Assembly (NCBI GenBank): GCA_028023455.1
Contig: JAQFVV010012535.1
Span: 3,126,185-3,190,184, forward strand
Direction of reading: 5' to 3'
DNA length: 64,000 nucleotides
DNA from: Epiperipatus broadwayi
Taxonomy: Eukaryota > Onychophora > Udeonychophora > Euonychophora > Peripatidae
The translations under genes were made by a program, and so were the position numbers. Below the pieces are notes generated by a model. The model ran no database searches, was not told the DNA's origin, and was given only the letters and a program-made list of their open reading frames with translations. Of this stretch, positions 24,069-38,060 are shown piece by piece. The stretch's first letter is position 1. Each line of letters starts with the position of its first letter.

Positions 24069-24112
<44 letters not shown>
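24068..24112. repeat. Dinucleotide microsatellite (AT)n(GT)n
   Basis: An alternating AT tract passes directly into a GT tract; no function is implied. Confidence 0.97.
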
Positions 24113-24414
24113 ACATTGTACACAGTGTATATGCTTAGTGAACAAAAATTTTAAATATAAACAATTGTAATGAATGTTTTTTATTGATTTCTAATTTTTT
24201 TTTATCTAATATTTTTTCCCAATCAGGATAACTGAAATCAAGAATATTGAAAGTGGTAATAAAAAGCGTTGAGAAGATTAGGAAATTGGTAATAAAAAGC
24301 GGAGAAGTCATTAAACGTTTTCTCTTTTGTAATTAATTTCATTTTAGGCTAGACTTAATAAAGTATAAATTGTCCAAATAAAAAAAAAAAACATTTACTA
24401 CTTACTTTGGATTC

Positions 24415-25436
24415 AAATCAATCAAGAGAAGCTGAATTTAAAATGATTTTGGCACAGTGGATCATATCCAAGCATTGAAAGAAGTTATAGAAAAGACCAA
24501 TGAATACATATATAAATAGACTGATCTATCACGAAAACGTTCCGGACCATCAAAATATAGACACAGAATATTATCATATTCTGAAGAATATTTATTAAAT
24601 TGCAAAAGTAGTGATTAGATTATAGACTGATACTAAAAAGATTAAAATTTAAAAGGGTGTATGACAGGGTAATTCCATATCTGTAAACTTTTTCATAGCC
24701 ATTTTATAAGACATCTTTTGTGGATTAAAATGGAGAGTCAAGAGAGGAAAAATGAATGAAGATTATTTAAGTCATTTAGATTTTGCAGATGATGTGAATA
24801 TTTTTGCAAATAATGATTCAAAACTTTAAGCAATATTGCAAGAGTTATCAGAATAAGAAAGTAGAATTAAAGATAAATTCTAAAAAGTCATGTTTAATGA
24901 TTATCTTAGAAGATGAAAATAAAAACTGATAGTCATGTATTAGAAATAATTAACAAATTCAAATATCTTGGCAAAATTACCAATACCAAAAAACATAATG
25001 GATGAAATTAATTATAGAACTAAACATGGAAAGAAAATATACCTATGATTAAAAAGAAATGTTTATAATAGATGTGTTTTACCAGTATTTACTTACTGAA
25101 TATTCAGAAGAACAATTCATGGATTTCAGACTAAACAGAAAAGTATAGATAGATATATGTCAATAGTAACAGCAGGAGATCAAAAACAAAATACACTTGT
25201 GAGGAACACAAGGTATCACTGACAATGAAAGGATTAAGAGATTGCAATGGAACTGGATTGGAATATTGCTAGAAGAGATGATAATAGACGGATAGTTGAA
25301 ATTTTAAATTAGATTCAAGAGATTGTATAAAATCTAGAAAAAGACCACTTATGAGATGAATGGATAAAATAAAGAAGTTTTTGGTGTGAGAGAAAAAAAT
25401 ATCTGCCTTGTATTGATAATGATTGAAATGATATAT
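24415..25436 (+). pseudogene. RTE-like LINE remnant (copy 3, heavily decayed)
   Basis: Nucleotide and broken-frame similarity to the LINEs at 9,437 and 60,462 is clear. It starts near the region equivalent to HQPREQAEFKSGF, retains a motif-B trace (AGGGTGTATGACAGGGTAA) and a RT box region TTTGCAGATGATGTGAATAT, and ends in the GHIARRDDNRRIVEILN-type segment near 25,300. No frame longer than about 60 codons survives. It ends about 430 bp from the ebony donor, inside the presumed downstream intron. Confidence 0.75.
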
Positions 25437-25440
25437 AAAT

Positions 25441-25660
25441 ACCAGATGTAACTAGTCTGGCCATTTTTTTTAAATGGTTCCTTTAACAAATCTTTTTAAA
25501 GATTAAATTAAATTAAACAAAAGATTTTAATAACCTTAATTTTTTTACAATCAGATATCTATAATTATTAAAATCTTTTGTTTAATTTAATTTAATCTTT
25601 AAAAAGATTTGTTAAAGGAACCAATTAAAAAAAATGGCCAGACTAGTTACTATACATCAA
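25441..25660. repeat. Near-perfect hairpin MITE beside the ebony donor
   Basis: Arms of about 88 bp at 25,448-25,536 and 25,565-25,652 are almost identical in inverse: GTAACTAGTCTGGCC, then TGGTTCCTTTAACAAATC, then TTAAACAAAAGATTTTAATAA. A loop of about 28 bases separates them. The few mismatches suggest recent insertion or gene conversion between the arms. On transcription in the ebony intron it would fold into long double-stranded RNA. Confidence 0.9.
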
Positions 25661-25857
25661 AAATTAGGCTAGGGTGTTTTAAATATTAACGACACAATAA
25701 TTATCATTTGTGTGTCCATTCTTGTAAATATATTTCACTACATTTTAAGAATTATATGTATATTACAAAAAAAATACCTGTCATGTTTTAAAAATAAATT
25801 ATTCCATAAAAATCAAAAATTTAATATATAAAATATAAACAACTATATATTTTTGGA

Positions 25858-25863
25858 ACTTAC
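25858..25863 (-). promoter_or_regulatory. 5' splice donor after the ebony long exon
   Basis: The minus strand reads CAA then GTAAGT, a consensus donor, exactly where homology to insect Ebony is still in progress (after PLTQ). Reading through gives only six more residues and a stop. Confidence 0.88.
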
Positions 25864-28283
25864 TTGAGTTAGTGGATTAACGTTGGTTGTAATCATATAT
25901 TTAAATCCATTCGCTTTAGCCATTCTTAAATTTTCTGCCTCCAATAATTCAACAGCTCTTACACTGTCTTCATAATTTAACTTAATATTGACCCCCATTA
26001 AATAATTATGAATGTAAGTGTGTTTAGTATTAGCCACACGTTTCCTTGTGGCAGTTTCAGTATAAACTAAATAATCAATAATGGGCTTAATGGAAGGTGG
26101 AAGAATAAAATTCGGAGGTTCATCAAAAAAGTCAAAATTTACTGAAGCTCCTTGAATTTCTGAACCTCTGTAGAGGCCAAATGAATTTCCTTCTTTACAA
26201 AACTGATCCCAAAATTGGTCAATGAATAAATAATACTCTTCAAGATCTGCTGGTGGTTCTAAATACTTTTCCAGACGTCCTTTATAAAAAAAGCTGTCCC
26301 TGATACAAGTAACTCCTTCTTTCCTATCCATTTCAGGCAGTGGAACAATTTTGTATTTTACATTATCAGTTTTGATTGTGAGTGCATTAGAATCAGGAGT
26401 CAAAAACTTGAGTTTGGAAGCAATTTCTTTTAAACTTTTAGAAGCCAAAAAGTCAGCAATTGTAATTTCATACCCATCATCTTTTAAAAATAGTACGGTC
26501 TGGACTGTATTCATAGAATTTCCTCCAATTTCATAAAAGTTATCATTTCGACTAACTTTATCAATTCCCAAAACTCTACATACTGTTGCCAACAAAAGGT
26601 TTTCTATATCGTTCTGCCCATCTATTTTGCATTTTCCTGTGTAAAGTCCTTTATATTTTTTTAATAAGGCTTCTCTATCGACTTTACCATTCACTAATAA
26701 TGGAATATCATTTGTTTCAATAATTTGTGGTATCATATAAGGCTGAAGAGATTTCATTAATTCTTTTGTCACTATAGTGCTAGTGATACTTGGATTTTTT
26801 TTAACAAAAAATGCAATAAGAGACTGCAAAGCAGATCGAGGACTGTAACATATCACTGCACCATCTACCACCCCATCAATTTTTTTAAGGGAATTTTCTA
26901 CAGTATTCATATCAAATCTATGTCCTCTAATTTTTATCAAATAATCAGTTCTTCCTTCATAAAATAATGTATTATTAATGATCTTTCCATAATCACCAGT
27001 TCTATATAAAATTTCATGTCCAGCCTGCTTTAAAAGATGATTAGCTAAAAACTTATCACTTTTAATTGTATATCCTTCAGCTAAATTATAACCACTAACA
27101 AAAATTTCTCCAACCTCCCCAACAGGAACAGGATTAAGTTCTCCATCTAATAAGAATATTGTAGTATTATACAATGGTTTTCCTATGGGAACTTTATTTT
27201 GAATTACTTTATGTTTCACATCTTCCCCTGTATGAAAAATTTCATAAGTTACATCTCCCATAACTTCTGTACTACCATAATAATTGGATATTATATGATT
27301 AGAAGGAAAATAGGTAAAAAAATCTTTTAAAAGTTCAAAAGGGAAAAGTTCACCACTGCATATACAGTATTTTAAATTAGCAAGCTGGCTAGGTTTGGAA
27401 GATATATTGAAAGACATTAAAATGGCTCTGAGTAAAGTTGGTACCAAAACTAAACGAGTTACTTTATGGTCTTCTAAAAATCGAATCAAAAGATCAGGAT
27501 TTTGGGTGATATGCTTTGGAATAACCACAAGTGTTATTCCTTGTAAGAGAGTAGAAAACAATTCTGATATGGAATCTACAAAGGTTAAATCAGTTTTAAA
27601 ACAACCTATTTCAGAGGTATCATAAGGAAATATTTTCCATTGCCAATTGAGACGATTGAAAATTGCTTGATGGGAAAGTTTTACACCTTTGGGTAGACCT
27701 GTACTTCCAGAAGTATATAATATACAAGCTAATGGTTTATTAGGATGAGTTCTTATTATCATTTGACTATTATGTAAATTATCTACAGGTAGTTTAGATG
27801 ATTGCTTTGTTAAGGCAGAGAAATGATGCAGAGGTACATTATTTTCTAGTTCGCTAATCAGTTTATCCATTGAAGGTTGGTCATCATCAGCAATAATGAG
27901 TAAAGGTTGAGCATCTTGAAGAATATAAGATATATATTTAACAGGAGAAGATGAATTTAAAGGTACATAAGCAGCACCAGATTTCAAAATTGCCATTAAT
28001 GTAATTAATAAATTACTACTGGGAGCCATGCATACTGCTATAACATTATTAGTACTCTGTTTATTAAAATTTTGAACAATAAAATGGGCTAATTGATTAC
28101 TCCTATGGTTAAACTCTTCAAAGTTGAGTTTAGAATTTTCAAAAATAATGGCGATTTTTTCCCTAATTTCATGCCCTTTGCTTTTGAGTGTTGCTTCAAA
28201 ATAATGGTGCAACTCTAATATTTCTGGCAGAGGAACTTTTTCTCCATTCAGAATACTAGTTTGGTGACTCATGTTGATGTTAT
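25864..28283 (-). CDS. ebony: Ebony-type beta-alanyl-amine synthase, long exon (coding 28,272 to 25,864)
   Basis: Insect Ebony joins beta-alanine to dopamine or histamine in the cytosol, for cuticle pigmentation and transmitter clearance; the same role is inferred here. Counting from the ATG at 28,272, the adenylation domain shows YTSGSTGLPKG (186-196), TFVDSIS with the conserved Asp about 233, NYYGSTE (330-336), YRTGD (423-427), EGRTDYLIKIRGHR (439-452) and NGKVDRE (528-534, catalytic Lys about 530). The carrier domain has GGNS, with the phosphopantetheine Ser about 586. The amine-selecting domain fills the rest and ends ITTNVNPLTQ. The start is chosen because a TTTGTTTCAG acceptor lies 11 bases upstream of this ATG, so the longer 828-codon reading begins in an intron. 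The exon ends after codon 803 (phase 0) at a GTAAGT donor (25,863-25,858). No internal break was seen. Insect Ebony has about 50 more residues, so a last exon lies further downstream on this strand. Confidence 0.93.
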
Positions 28284-28293
28284 CTGAAACAAA
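28284..28293 (-). promoter_or_regulatory. 3' splice acceptor before the ebony start codon
   Basis: The minus strand reads TTGTTTCAG immediately before ATAACATCAACATGAG. It implies an upstream, probably non-coding, first exon somewhere above 28,293. The promoter was not located. Confidence 0.75.
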
Positions 28294-29740
28294 TAATATG
28301 ATATATATATATATATTTGATTTCTTCATGAAGATATTTGCCTTTTGTTGATATTAGCACTACAACGACTTTTCATCATTTGTCGATATAATCCTAATAT
28401 TAACAACAGGCAAATGTATGCTTGGATTAGTCCAAAATAGATTACTTGTAAAAAATATTGAATTTAATATAAGTATATATCAAACAAACATCACGTTTTT
28501 GATTTACATTCAACTTATGCTTTTAAGAGTAAAAACCTGTCACATACGTCTAGCTTTCATAAAGATGCTAATACATCTATCGCTTGGCTTAGCAATTTTT
28601 ATTAAAAGTTTATTGCCATATTATTTATTACTTATCCATAAACTCTTATAGTATATAATATTATATTTTACTATAGTTTAAAACTTTTAAATTATATATA
28701 TTAAAGTGAACGTTTTCATGAGCAAAACATTTATATAATTTCCAGAAATTTTCCAGAAACAAGGGATAGATTATAAATGATACAATTACTGATCATTTCC
28801 GCAAAATGATATTTGCCTTCAACTAAATAAATGTGCTATTTATTAGTATAGTGGTTATTGAAATCATATAAAACAATTATAAAAAAAATTAATAATTATA
28901 AAAAGAAATAAAACATGATTATTCAATCGAAAGCAGATGTGACAAAACGTCCAAAAATTTGTATATTTTAATAATCTACATGGTTATTCCTTAAAAGTTT
29001 TTTTAAAATCATAACATGTATACAAATCAACACTAAAACTAAAGTTAATCATTGGCTTAGTAAATTCACACTAATCAATATTTAAAGACAGATTAATGTA
29101 TGAAAAACAGAATAATGTACGAATGGCCAAATCATTTTTAGATGGGCAAAAGATAGATAGAATCATAGAAAAATCAGTCTTGTATAACTACTAATACAAT
29201 CATACATACATCTTATGGCAATAAATAATGCAATCGTGGGTATGTGAAACTTTTACCATTTATCTTATTCCAGAATATCCCAGTATTATAGAATATTTGA
29301 GCGACCACTTCTAGGTATTATCAAATAGGAATATGTTTATAATTGTTCAAAACCAAAAAATGCTCAGAGATTAAACTACAAAATATTTCTTATAGATAGG
29401 AGTTGGAAGATTTTATTATAACCTAATCATGTATTCTTTCAAAAATAAAATTACTACTAAAAATAATTTAATGTGGAAAATTTTATTCCCATGCTGTAAA
29501 ATTATTACTATTCTAAAAGATTAGTAGAAGTGATTACTATTATAGCTTACTGCTCTCAAGGTAAAACACTAGTGTTCTGCTTTTATTTAAATAACAAATA
29601 AACCAGCACATATCTTTGTCATTACTAAAATTGGTTGAAAAATCATCACAGCCTACAGGAAAGTCATTAGCATTTTCATCAGCTTAACTTCATGGATACC
29701 ATTACAAAAGTTAATTGATACTCAGCTCTGCCTTTATTAG
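28294..29740. other. Presumed ebony first intron or upstream DNA
   Basis: AT-rich, with no coding signal. A 5' exon with a donor is expected on the minus strand, but several weak candidates cannot be separated by eye. Confidence 0.4.
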
Positions 29741-30074
29741 TCTTGATTGTTAAATGCTCCGCTTGTGAATTTACCAAACAGGAGAAACAAAAATGCCTAC
29801 CAGTCTCAGTTCCTAATTATTTAACAGGAATACAAACTTTTATTATATTTAGGGTGGCCATTATTCCAACAGACCAACTGTTCTTCTCACTATCTTCAAC
29901 CACTGACTTTGATATAATGTATAAATTAGCATATGTATGTCAGATTGGCATCAAAGGTTATAAAACTACAACAGCAATTCGATATTCTTTATTATGTTTG
30001 TTCTATTTAACATGAAGTATGATGATTAAATTAGTTTGTTTTATTATTTGTTGCAAATTATACATAATTAGTCA

Positions 30075-30190
30075 CATACATTGATGATGTGGGTATATTG
30101 TGTTCTAGTGCAAATGGTTTAGTGGCATTATCAATAGCAAATCTAGTTGCAAAGCCTCACAAGATTGGGTTTAATACAATTAAAACTTAG
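30075..30190 (+). pseudogene. Possible non-LTR RT fragment (catalytic box)
   Basis: A 38-codon frame contains TYIDDVGILCSSANGLVALS, then HKIGFNTIKT, which matches the shape of the RT catalytic box and the following thumb-side motif of R1/I/Jockey-type LINEs. Sequence on either side gives no clear RT motifs. The frame at 29,743-30,015 just upstream has no recognised domain and may or may not belong to it. Confidence 0.35.
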
Positions 30191-30299
30191 TGATACTTTT
30201 CCTAACTAAAGAAGTCTCTTTAGGAAAAATAAGATTTTTTCAGCAATATAATGTGTAGTCAATATGCCGCAATTTAATTAGTAGTGATAAATGATTATT

Positions 30300-32188
<1,889 letters not shown>

Positions 32189-35100
32189 AGGAATTTTTAC
32201 CATCAATTATAAAAAGGAAAATTTTATCTGAGATAGATAACAAATCTAAAGGCAACATTACAAATTTGACATTAAGAGAATAAAACATTCAAAGTTAGTT
32301 GTATGTTATGTTGCAGCTGTTTTGCTCACTTTTTGTATTCATCTTCAATTATAATTTTAAAGAAAAAAATACTTTTTAAAATCAAATCTTTATGTTTCAG
32401 TCAAATTTCATTCAAAGCATATGTTTCAAATAAAAGAAATTAATATTACAAATAAAATATCAACTTTGCAAATAAAATAAACAATAATTTTATTAACTTA
32501 AAAAAATCATTTTAGTCTTCGGTCTAAAATGTATATTTATAAAAAAAAAATATTTTTCATTTTTTTTTTGTTTTAAAGAAACTTCATTAAAATAATAAAT
32601 CACAGAAATGAAAATAATTTTAGTAATAATAAAAATAAAATTTTTCTGTTAAAAAAACAACAAATAATAATTAAAAAATATCGACAAAGATCATTCCTGT
32701 TTGACATTATATATATATTTTTGAGAGTGACTTTGTTTTAAAGATTGAATATATTAAAAAAAGCTGTATATAGACACTACATACTTATTAATAAATAATT
32801 ATTTAATAATTTTACAAAAAAATAAAGAAAATTCCTAAGCAAATAAAACATATAATTGTTTCTCAGTAAATATTTATGAAGAGTTACGTCAAATCCAGAA
32901 TTATTTTTTCCTAAGAAATTTTTTTTTCTGATATATTAATTGCTTTCGATATATATAGACATAATAATTATAACTGAAATCATAGCTGTTACTTGACTGA
33001 TAACTAAAAAAAAAGAATATTTTTATTGAACCTCATATTATTAGTAATTTAAATGGATTCTGTTTATTGAAATATTATATTGCAGAAGCTTAAAATTAAG
33101 GAAGTCTTACTGATGAAAATAATAGGTGTAAGAATGTGAAAATTAAAAAAAATTCTATTGGTTTTAGTTAGATAAACCACTGTCTAATTTTTATTAATAT
33201 ATATTGTCTTTAAATATTTTGTCTATAGTTTCGATTACTTTTTATGTTTTCTTAAAAATAATTTACATTAATATTAATATTAATTTCTGTCATTTATAAG
33301 ATTAAAACATTTTGATAATGAAACAAACTATTCCTACATTTTTATAAAATTCATATGAAGTTGAATTTTTTTTTTTAATAAACAAATTAAAATTGTTGAA
33401 AAATATATTTATTTTATTTATTTTTTGTTGAAAAATATTAATCCATTTGAAAGTTAAGTATTGAACCTTTTCAAAAATATAAACATAATTTTGCTTCTAT
33501 TACTGTTTTTCATTTTTTTTTTTGAGATATAATTTATTTTTATAAAAGTTCAAATAATTTAGTAAGCTAAAATTGAAATTCACTTCCTGTTAAAATGTAT
33601 TATATTATTTAAATATATAGCAATGACTTGCATAAAATTCCACATTATTTACATGTGTAATATAGAATGGCAAGCTTAGTGAATCATGAAAATAATTAAT
33701 TATACATGCAGTAATGTAAGATTGTCTTTAAAATGTTTTTTTTTTTTAAAAAAATAAAATACATTTTTGAAATTGGCATAGAAATGCTGAAAAAACTCTC
33801 AACTAGATATTAAGAATTAAAAAAAAATAAATCTCTGCAATTATAATTAATTATCTCCATATTTTCTTAGCTCTTTAGTTTTATATTTTTATATATCATC
33901 TATTTCTAATTAGAATAATATAATGAGTTGATTAAAATTTAATTAAAAAAAAGTTTTTTTAAAAAAATCTTATATTAATTTTGTACATATAATGATAATA
34001 GTATTTAGCTGGATTTTAATAAAGACCATCTCTTCAATTATTATCAAACAGACCAGCATGTGTAAACAATAAAATCACTTTAATTTTCTGGTTTCTCAAT
34101 TAAAATTATTCCAAAAATTATGGACAATGTTTGTGACTATATTTGTAGAAATAATCACTATATAAAAAAATTCAAAGCTAGCTATGAATGTAATAAACAA
34201 TTAAATTTTTCTTTGTAAAAAATATAAAATAAGCAGAATATACATTCTGTAAAACCATAATTTATGAATAACATTTAAAGCAAAAATTTAAAAATTTTCA
34301 GGTTTAAATGTATCAGACATCAGTTAAAATTTAAATATAATGATGCCTACATAGTAGATTGCTGTATTCATTGTCTCAAAAGTGACTAATGTATCTATCT
34401 ACTATCCAAAAGAAAATAGTAAGCAAAAAATAAAAAAATAGAATTTTGTAGATAAAACAAAATTTTTAATTTTTAATTGAAATTTCAATGGCTATATACA
34501 GTTACAAATGAAAGAAAAATATTAGATTTGTTAAACATTGTTGATTCTTATTTGATTTAATATCATGTAAATATTAAATCATTTGAATTTTATAAAGATC
34601 AAGTAAGAATAAACAAAAAACTGATTACTAGCATTATGATTTAACTCTTTTATTGATGGAGTGCCAAATTGAAGATGTATTAGCAATATTTCATTTGTTT
34701 TGGATTAAATTTATTCTCTTGTGGTCATTAACAATTTTGCATTTAGTTGATGGCAAAAATTAAAATTAAAGTATATAAAAGAAATAATGAAGATGTTAAT
34801 ATAGGATAGAGAATGAACACACAAATAAGTTCAAATTGCTGGTAAACACTCGCAAAAGATTTTCAGAACATTTTGTTTAGACTTTAAAAATAAAAACTTA
34901 TTTGCCATAGTTCATTTATATATTTATGATGATTTTTGCAAAATATTTATAAAATATTTATTTTTTTAACAAGATTATTTAAGATTAGACTCAAGTTTTA
35001 TTCAAAAGTATTTACTTTTCTGAAAAAACAAACAAACCCCAAGTCAAATGCAACAACATAGAGCATCATGTTGTAATTAATTTAAAAAGAATGCCTTTGT

Positions 35101-35560
35101 AAACTTAGTAGCAGTCTTTCTTAAAATATTTAATAATTATAAATAAAATTTTAAATTAAAAACAGAATGTCATTATTTTATAATGTTTTAACAATAATTA
35201 GTACAGTTTTAAATTTTAGAAATGACACAAAACAAATTTTATTTTGATTATAAAACATTTTTATCAGCATTTGTGAACATAACAAAAACTATTGTTTTGA
35301 TTATATAGTTTGGTTTATTATATATTTTGATACAAGTTAAAATATTGTTTTTAAAAATGTTTTTCATTTGTAAGCTTATATTTCTAGAATATAATAAAAT
35401 TAATGAGAATATGATATAGAATAGGGTTTAAATTGGTAACATTAATATTAATTTGGTTTAAATACTTCTTTGCAAAATTTAATTAAATTTTTAATAATTA
35501 TGAATAATATACTTTTTGTCTATTGCCCAGTACTTTTTTTTTTATCAATTCTTTTTGTTC
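32189..35560. other. Very AT-rich desert
   Basis: Long stretches of A/T homopolymers and near-random AT sequence, with no frame above 60 codons, no RNA signals and no recognisable element. Possibly ancient transposon debris. Confidence 0.6.
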
Positions 35561-35599
35561 ACGTCTTAATATATATATAATAAAAACATCATATATATA

Positions 35600-36055
35600 T
35601 ATATATATATAATAAAACAAGTCACAGATAGTGTAACTTGCCTTTAAGCTTGTGCTAAAATGGTCACTAGATGGAGTTTACCACTAGCACCAAACAAGCT
35701 TTAATAATAAGTGCCAACAGAGAAAGAATTCATAATCTCTATCATACTATCCTCATCTCCAGACCAATTGGTTTCAAGCTTAATGGCTCACCTCAGTGAA
35801 GAGTTAGGATTTCAGAAGAAATTCTGAAAAATTCAAGTTTTCAAACTGATAGTAACGTATTAAATAAGTGCTCTGAGTTGGAGTTTTAGATCTAGTTTCT
35901 GAAATCCTAACTCTTCACTGAGGTGAGCCACTAAGCTCGAAACCAATTGGTCTGGAGATGAGTATAGTACAATAGAGATTTTGAATTCTTTCTTTGTTGG
36001 TACTTATTATTAAAGCTTGTTTGGAGCTAGTGATAAGCTCCATCTAGTGAACACG
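35600..36055. mobile_element. MITE family 2, copy 1 (palindrome in a TA/CA microsatellite)
   Basis: Arms at about 35,664-35,812 and 35,893-36,051 are inverse copies: CACTAGATGGAG, then AAACAAGCTTTAATAATAAG, then TCTCCAGACCAATTGGTTTC, then CTCACCTCAGTGAAGAGTTA. The outer edge begins near 35,600 (ACAAGTCACAG). It is flanked on both sides by TA or CA repeats (35,569-35,612 and 36,056-36,091). Non-coding. Confidence 0.85.
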
Positions 36056-36091
<36 letters not shown>

Positions 36092-36394
36092 AGAAAGCAT
36101 AGTATTAAATTTTGAATTTTCTTTCTTTATTTAAAAGAAGCGTGCGGCTAGAATAATATAACTGTGGGACATTTTATATATTATATATATCTATTGATGT
36201 GCATATGAAACAATAGGTGAACTATTTAATAGTTATTACAAAAAAAAAAAACAATCAAGAAAATAATCTATTTAACAGTTTTTAAATTCTTTTAAAAATT
36301 TTAAGAACGAATATTGTGCATATGCATCATAGTATAAGTTCAGCCCATCCCTCTTGTATTAATATATATGAATATGTAATTGTCTGGTACTATG

Positions 36395-36567
36395 AGGGGT
36401 TAGATTGACGTGATGTCTACATGAGTATGACTACATTATCAAATCTTAATAAGGACTTTGAGTGTTCCAGCATCAGTTTTTCAATAAAATAGATGGTTGC
36501 AAGGGTGAACAGATTAAAGCCATCTTCATTAAAGTTTAATTCTATGTTAATATAATCTGAGCATTTA

Positions 36568-36664
<97 letters not shown>

Positions 36665-36800
36665 ATTATGATCTGTACCAAATGATGAATGCTGGATCTG
36701 CATTAAATATGTATACTGGAATCATTTATCTTTTTTGACTGTATGTGGCCATGTTTATTGGTTGCTTGAGATAGAATAAATGATGAATATAGATTGAAAA
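36395..36800 (+). repeat. SINE-like repeat family S2, copy 1, with internal (AT)n expansion
   Basis: The left part (GAGTATGACTAC, then TGTTCCAGCATCAGTTTTTC, then ATTAAAGTTTAA) and right part (GATTATGATCTGTACCAA, then ATCATTTATCTTTTT) match the repeat at 48,500-48,815. Between them lies a 98-bp AT tract (36,565-36,662) at the position where other copies have GTATATATGT. Non-coding. Confidence 0.7.
36565..36662. repeat. (AT)n microsatellite, about 98 bp
   Basis: An essentially perfect alternating AT tract inside the S2 repeat. Confidence 0.97.
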
Positions 36801-37488
36801 ATTCTAAGTTTAATTGATTTAAAAATCGTACAAAAATGTAGAGGCCATTTTTTTATTGTTTTGCATTTTAATTATTTAATCATGCTAGCGAGATGTTTTT
36901 CTGGATGAATTAAGAAAAGCCTGGTCAAACTATAAAAAAAGAGGTAATCTTTGGTTTAGTAAATTACAAGTTATGCATTAATTACTCAAAAATTAGTAAG
37001 TTAAAAATTAATTCATTAAGCATCATTCTATGTAAGTAACTAGTGTGACTAACTCACGAAGAAGAAAAAACTGTCTCTACATACAATACTAGTTATATTG
37101 GAATATCAATTTTGAAAACAATCTTGACTAAATTCTTACTTGCTTAATAAAAGAAATCATCCATGAATAGTTAAAAAGGCTTCGATATCATTCTGATAAC
37201 TAGAAGAAGCTAATTCTGATCAATGTTCTGTTTAACTATTTGATTGCTTTGGTAAATATTTTTTGTTATGAATGTACTAACAAGATGATCTTGTTAAGAA
37301 ATGAAGACTTTTTGGTTATATTTTCTAAGCTGTAAGTAAGCATTTTGAAATAAAAACTTGTGTATTGTCATGAAATGTTTCAAAGTATAAAGAATTATTT
37401 CAAATTAGAAATTAAAGATTTCCACATGCAAAAATGTAAATGAAAATAATATTAACAAAATACAAAACTATTCTAAATAAATAATATT

Positions 37489-37637
37489 TCTATAGTGTAA
37501 TTTTCATTATGCCACTCTCATGAAAAGTATGTTTCTATCTGCTTTTAACAAACACCTTGTTGAGGAATGTTAAAAGCAGATAGAAACCAGTCATTACCTT
37601 GAGCGAGAGTGGTATAGTGAAAATTACACTACAGAAA
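37489..37637. repeat. Hairpin MITE family 3
   Basis: Arms of about 62-68 bp: ATAGTGTAATTTTCA..ATGCCACTCTC and TTTCTATCTGCTTTTAAC on the left; GTTAAAAGCAGATAGAAA and TGAAAATTACACTA on the right. The right arm has a short insertion (CCAGTCATTACCTTGAG). A second partial copy of the right arm and its flank lies at 37,935-38,060. Confidence 0.82.
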
Positions 37638-37814
37638 ATTTTATTCATTATTGGATAATTTCTAGTCTAATTAAATGACTAATAATAATTATTAATAAAT
37701 TTTCATTAAGTGATTAGTATCAAAGTTGTGAGGGCAACACATTACACTTATCAAATAAACTATAGCAATTTGCTATTTATATTTATATATACCGAACAAT
37801 AATAAAGAAATATG

Positions 37815-37925
37815 TAAGAGATTGTGATCTGGGCCAACTGATGAGTGCTAGTTCAGTGTGAAATGTGCATCTTGGAGCTAATAGATCTTTTTCATATGTT
37901 TTCGATCATATGTTTATGACTACAT
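37815..37925 (+). repeat. S2 repeat, partial copy 2
   Basis: AGAGATTGTGATCTGGGCC, then CAACTGATGAGTGCT, then ATCTTTTTCATATG match the right part of the S2 family. It sits directly before the partial family-3 copy. Confidence 0.6.
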
Positions 37926-37934
37926 TCTTCCACA

Positions 37935-38060
37935 AGGTGTTAAAAGTGGATAGAAATCAGTCCCTAGCTTGCATGTGAGTGGTGTAGTGAAAATTATATT
38001 ACAGAAATATTATTCATTAATGGATAATCTCTAGTATAATGAATGACTAGTCAAAATTAT
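37935..38060. repeat. Hairpin family 3, right-arm fragment
   Basis: GTTAAAAGTGGATAGAAATC, then GTGAAAATTATATTACAGAA, then TTAATGGATAATCTCTAG repeat the sequence of 37,570-37,680 in direct orientation. The left arm is missing. Confidence 0.7.

Noticed and set aside
20821-25857. Candidate last exon of ebony on the minus strand
   Set aside because: I looked for 45-50 open codons behind an AG with a Pro-Phe motif as in insect Ebony C-termini. The few PF-containing frames were interrupted by stops.
28273-28329. Upstream start for ebony giving 828 codons
   Set aside because: The extra N-terminal residues (MKKSNIYIYIILF...) come from a TA-rich tract upstream of a good TTTGTTTCAG acceptor, and insect Ebony does not have such an extension.
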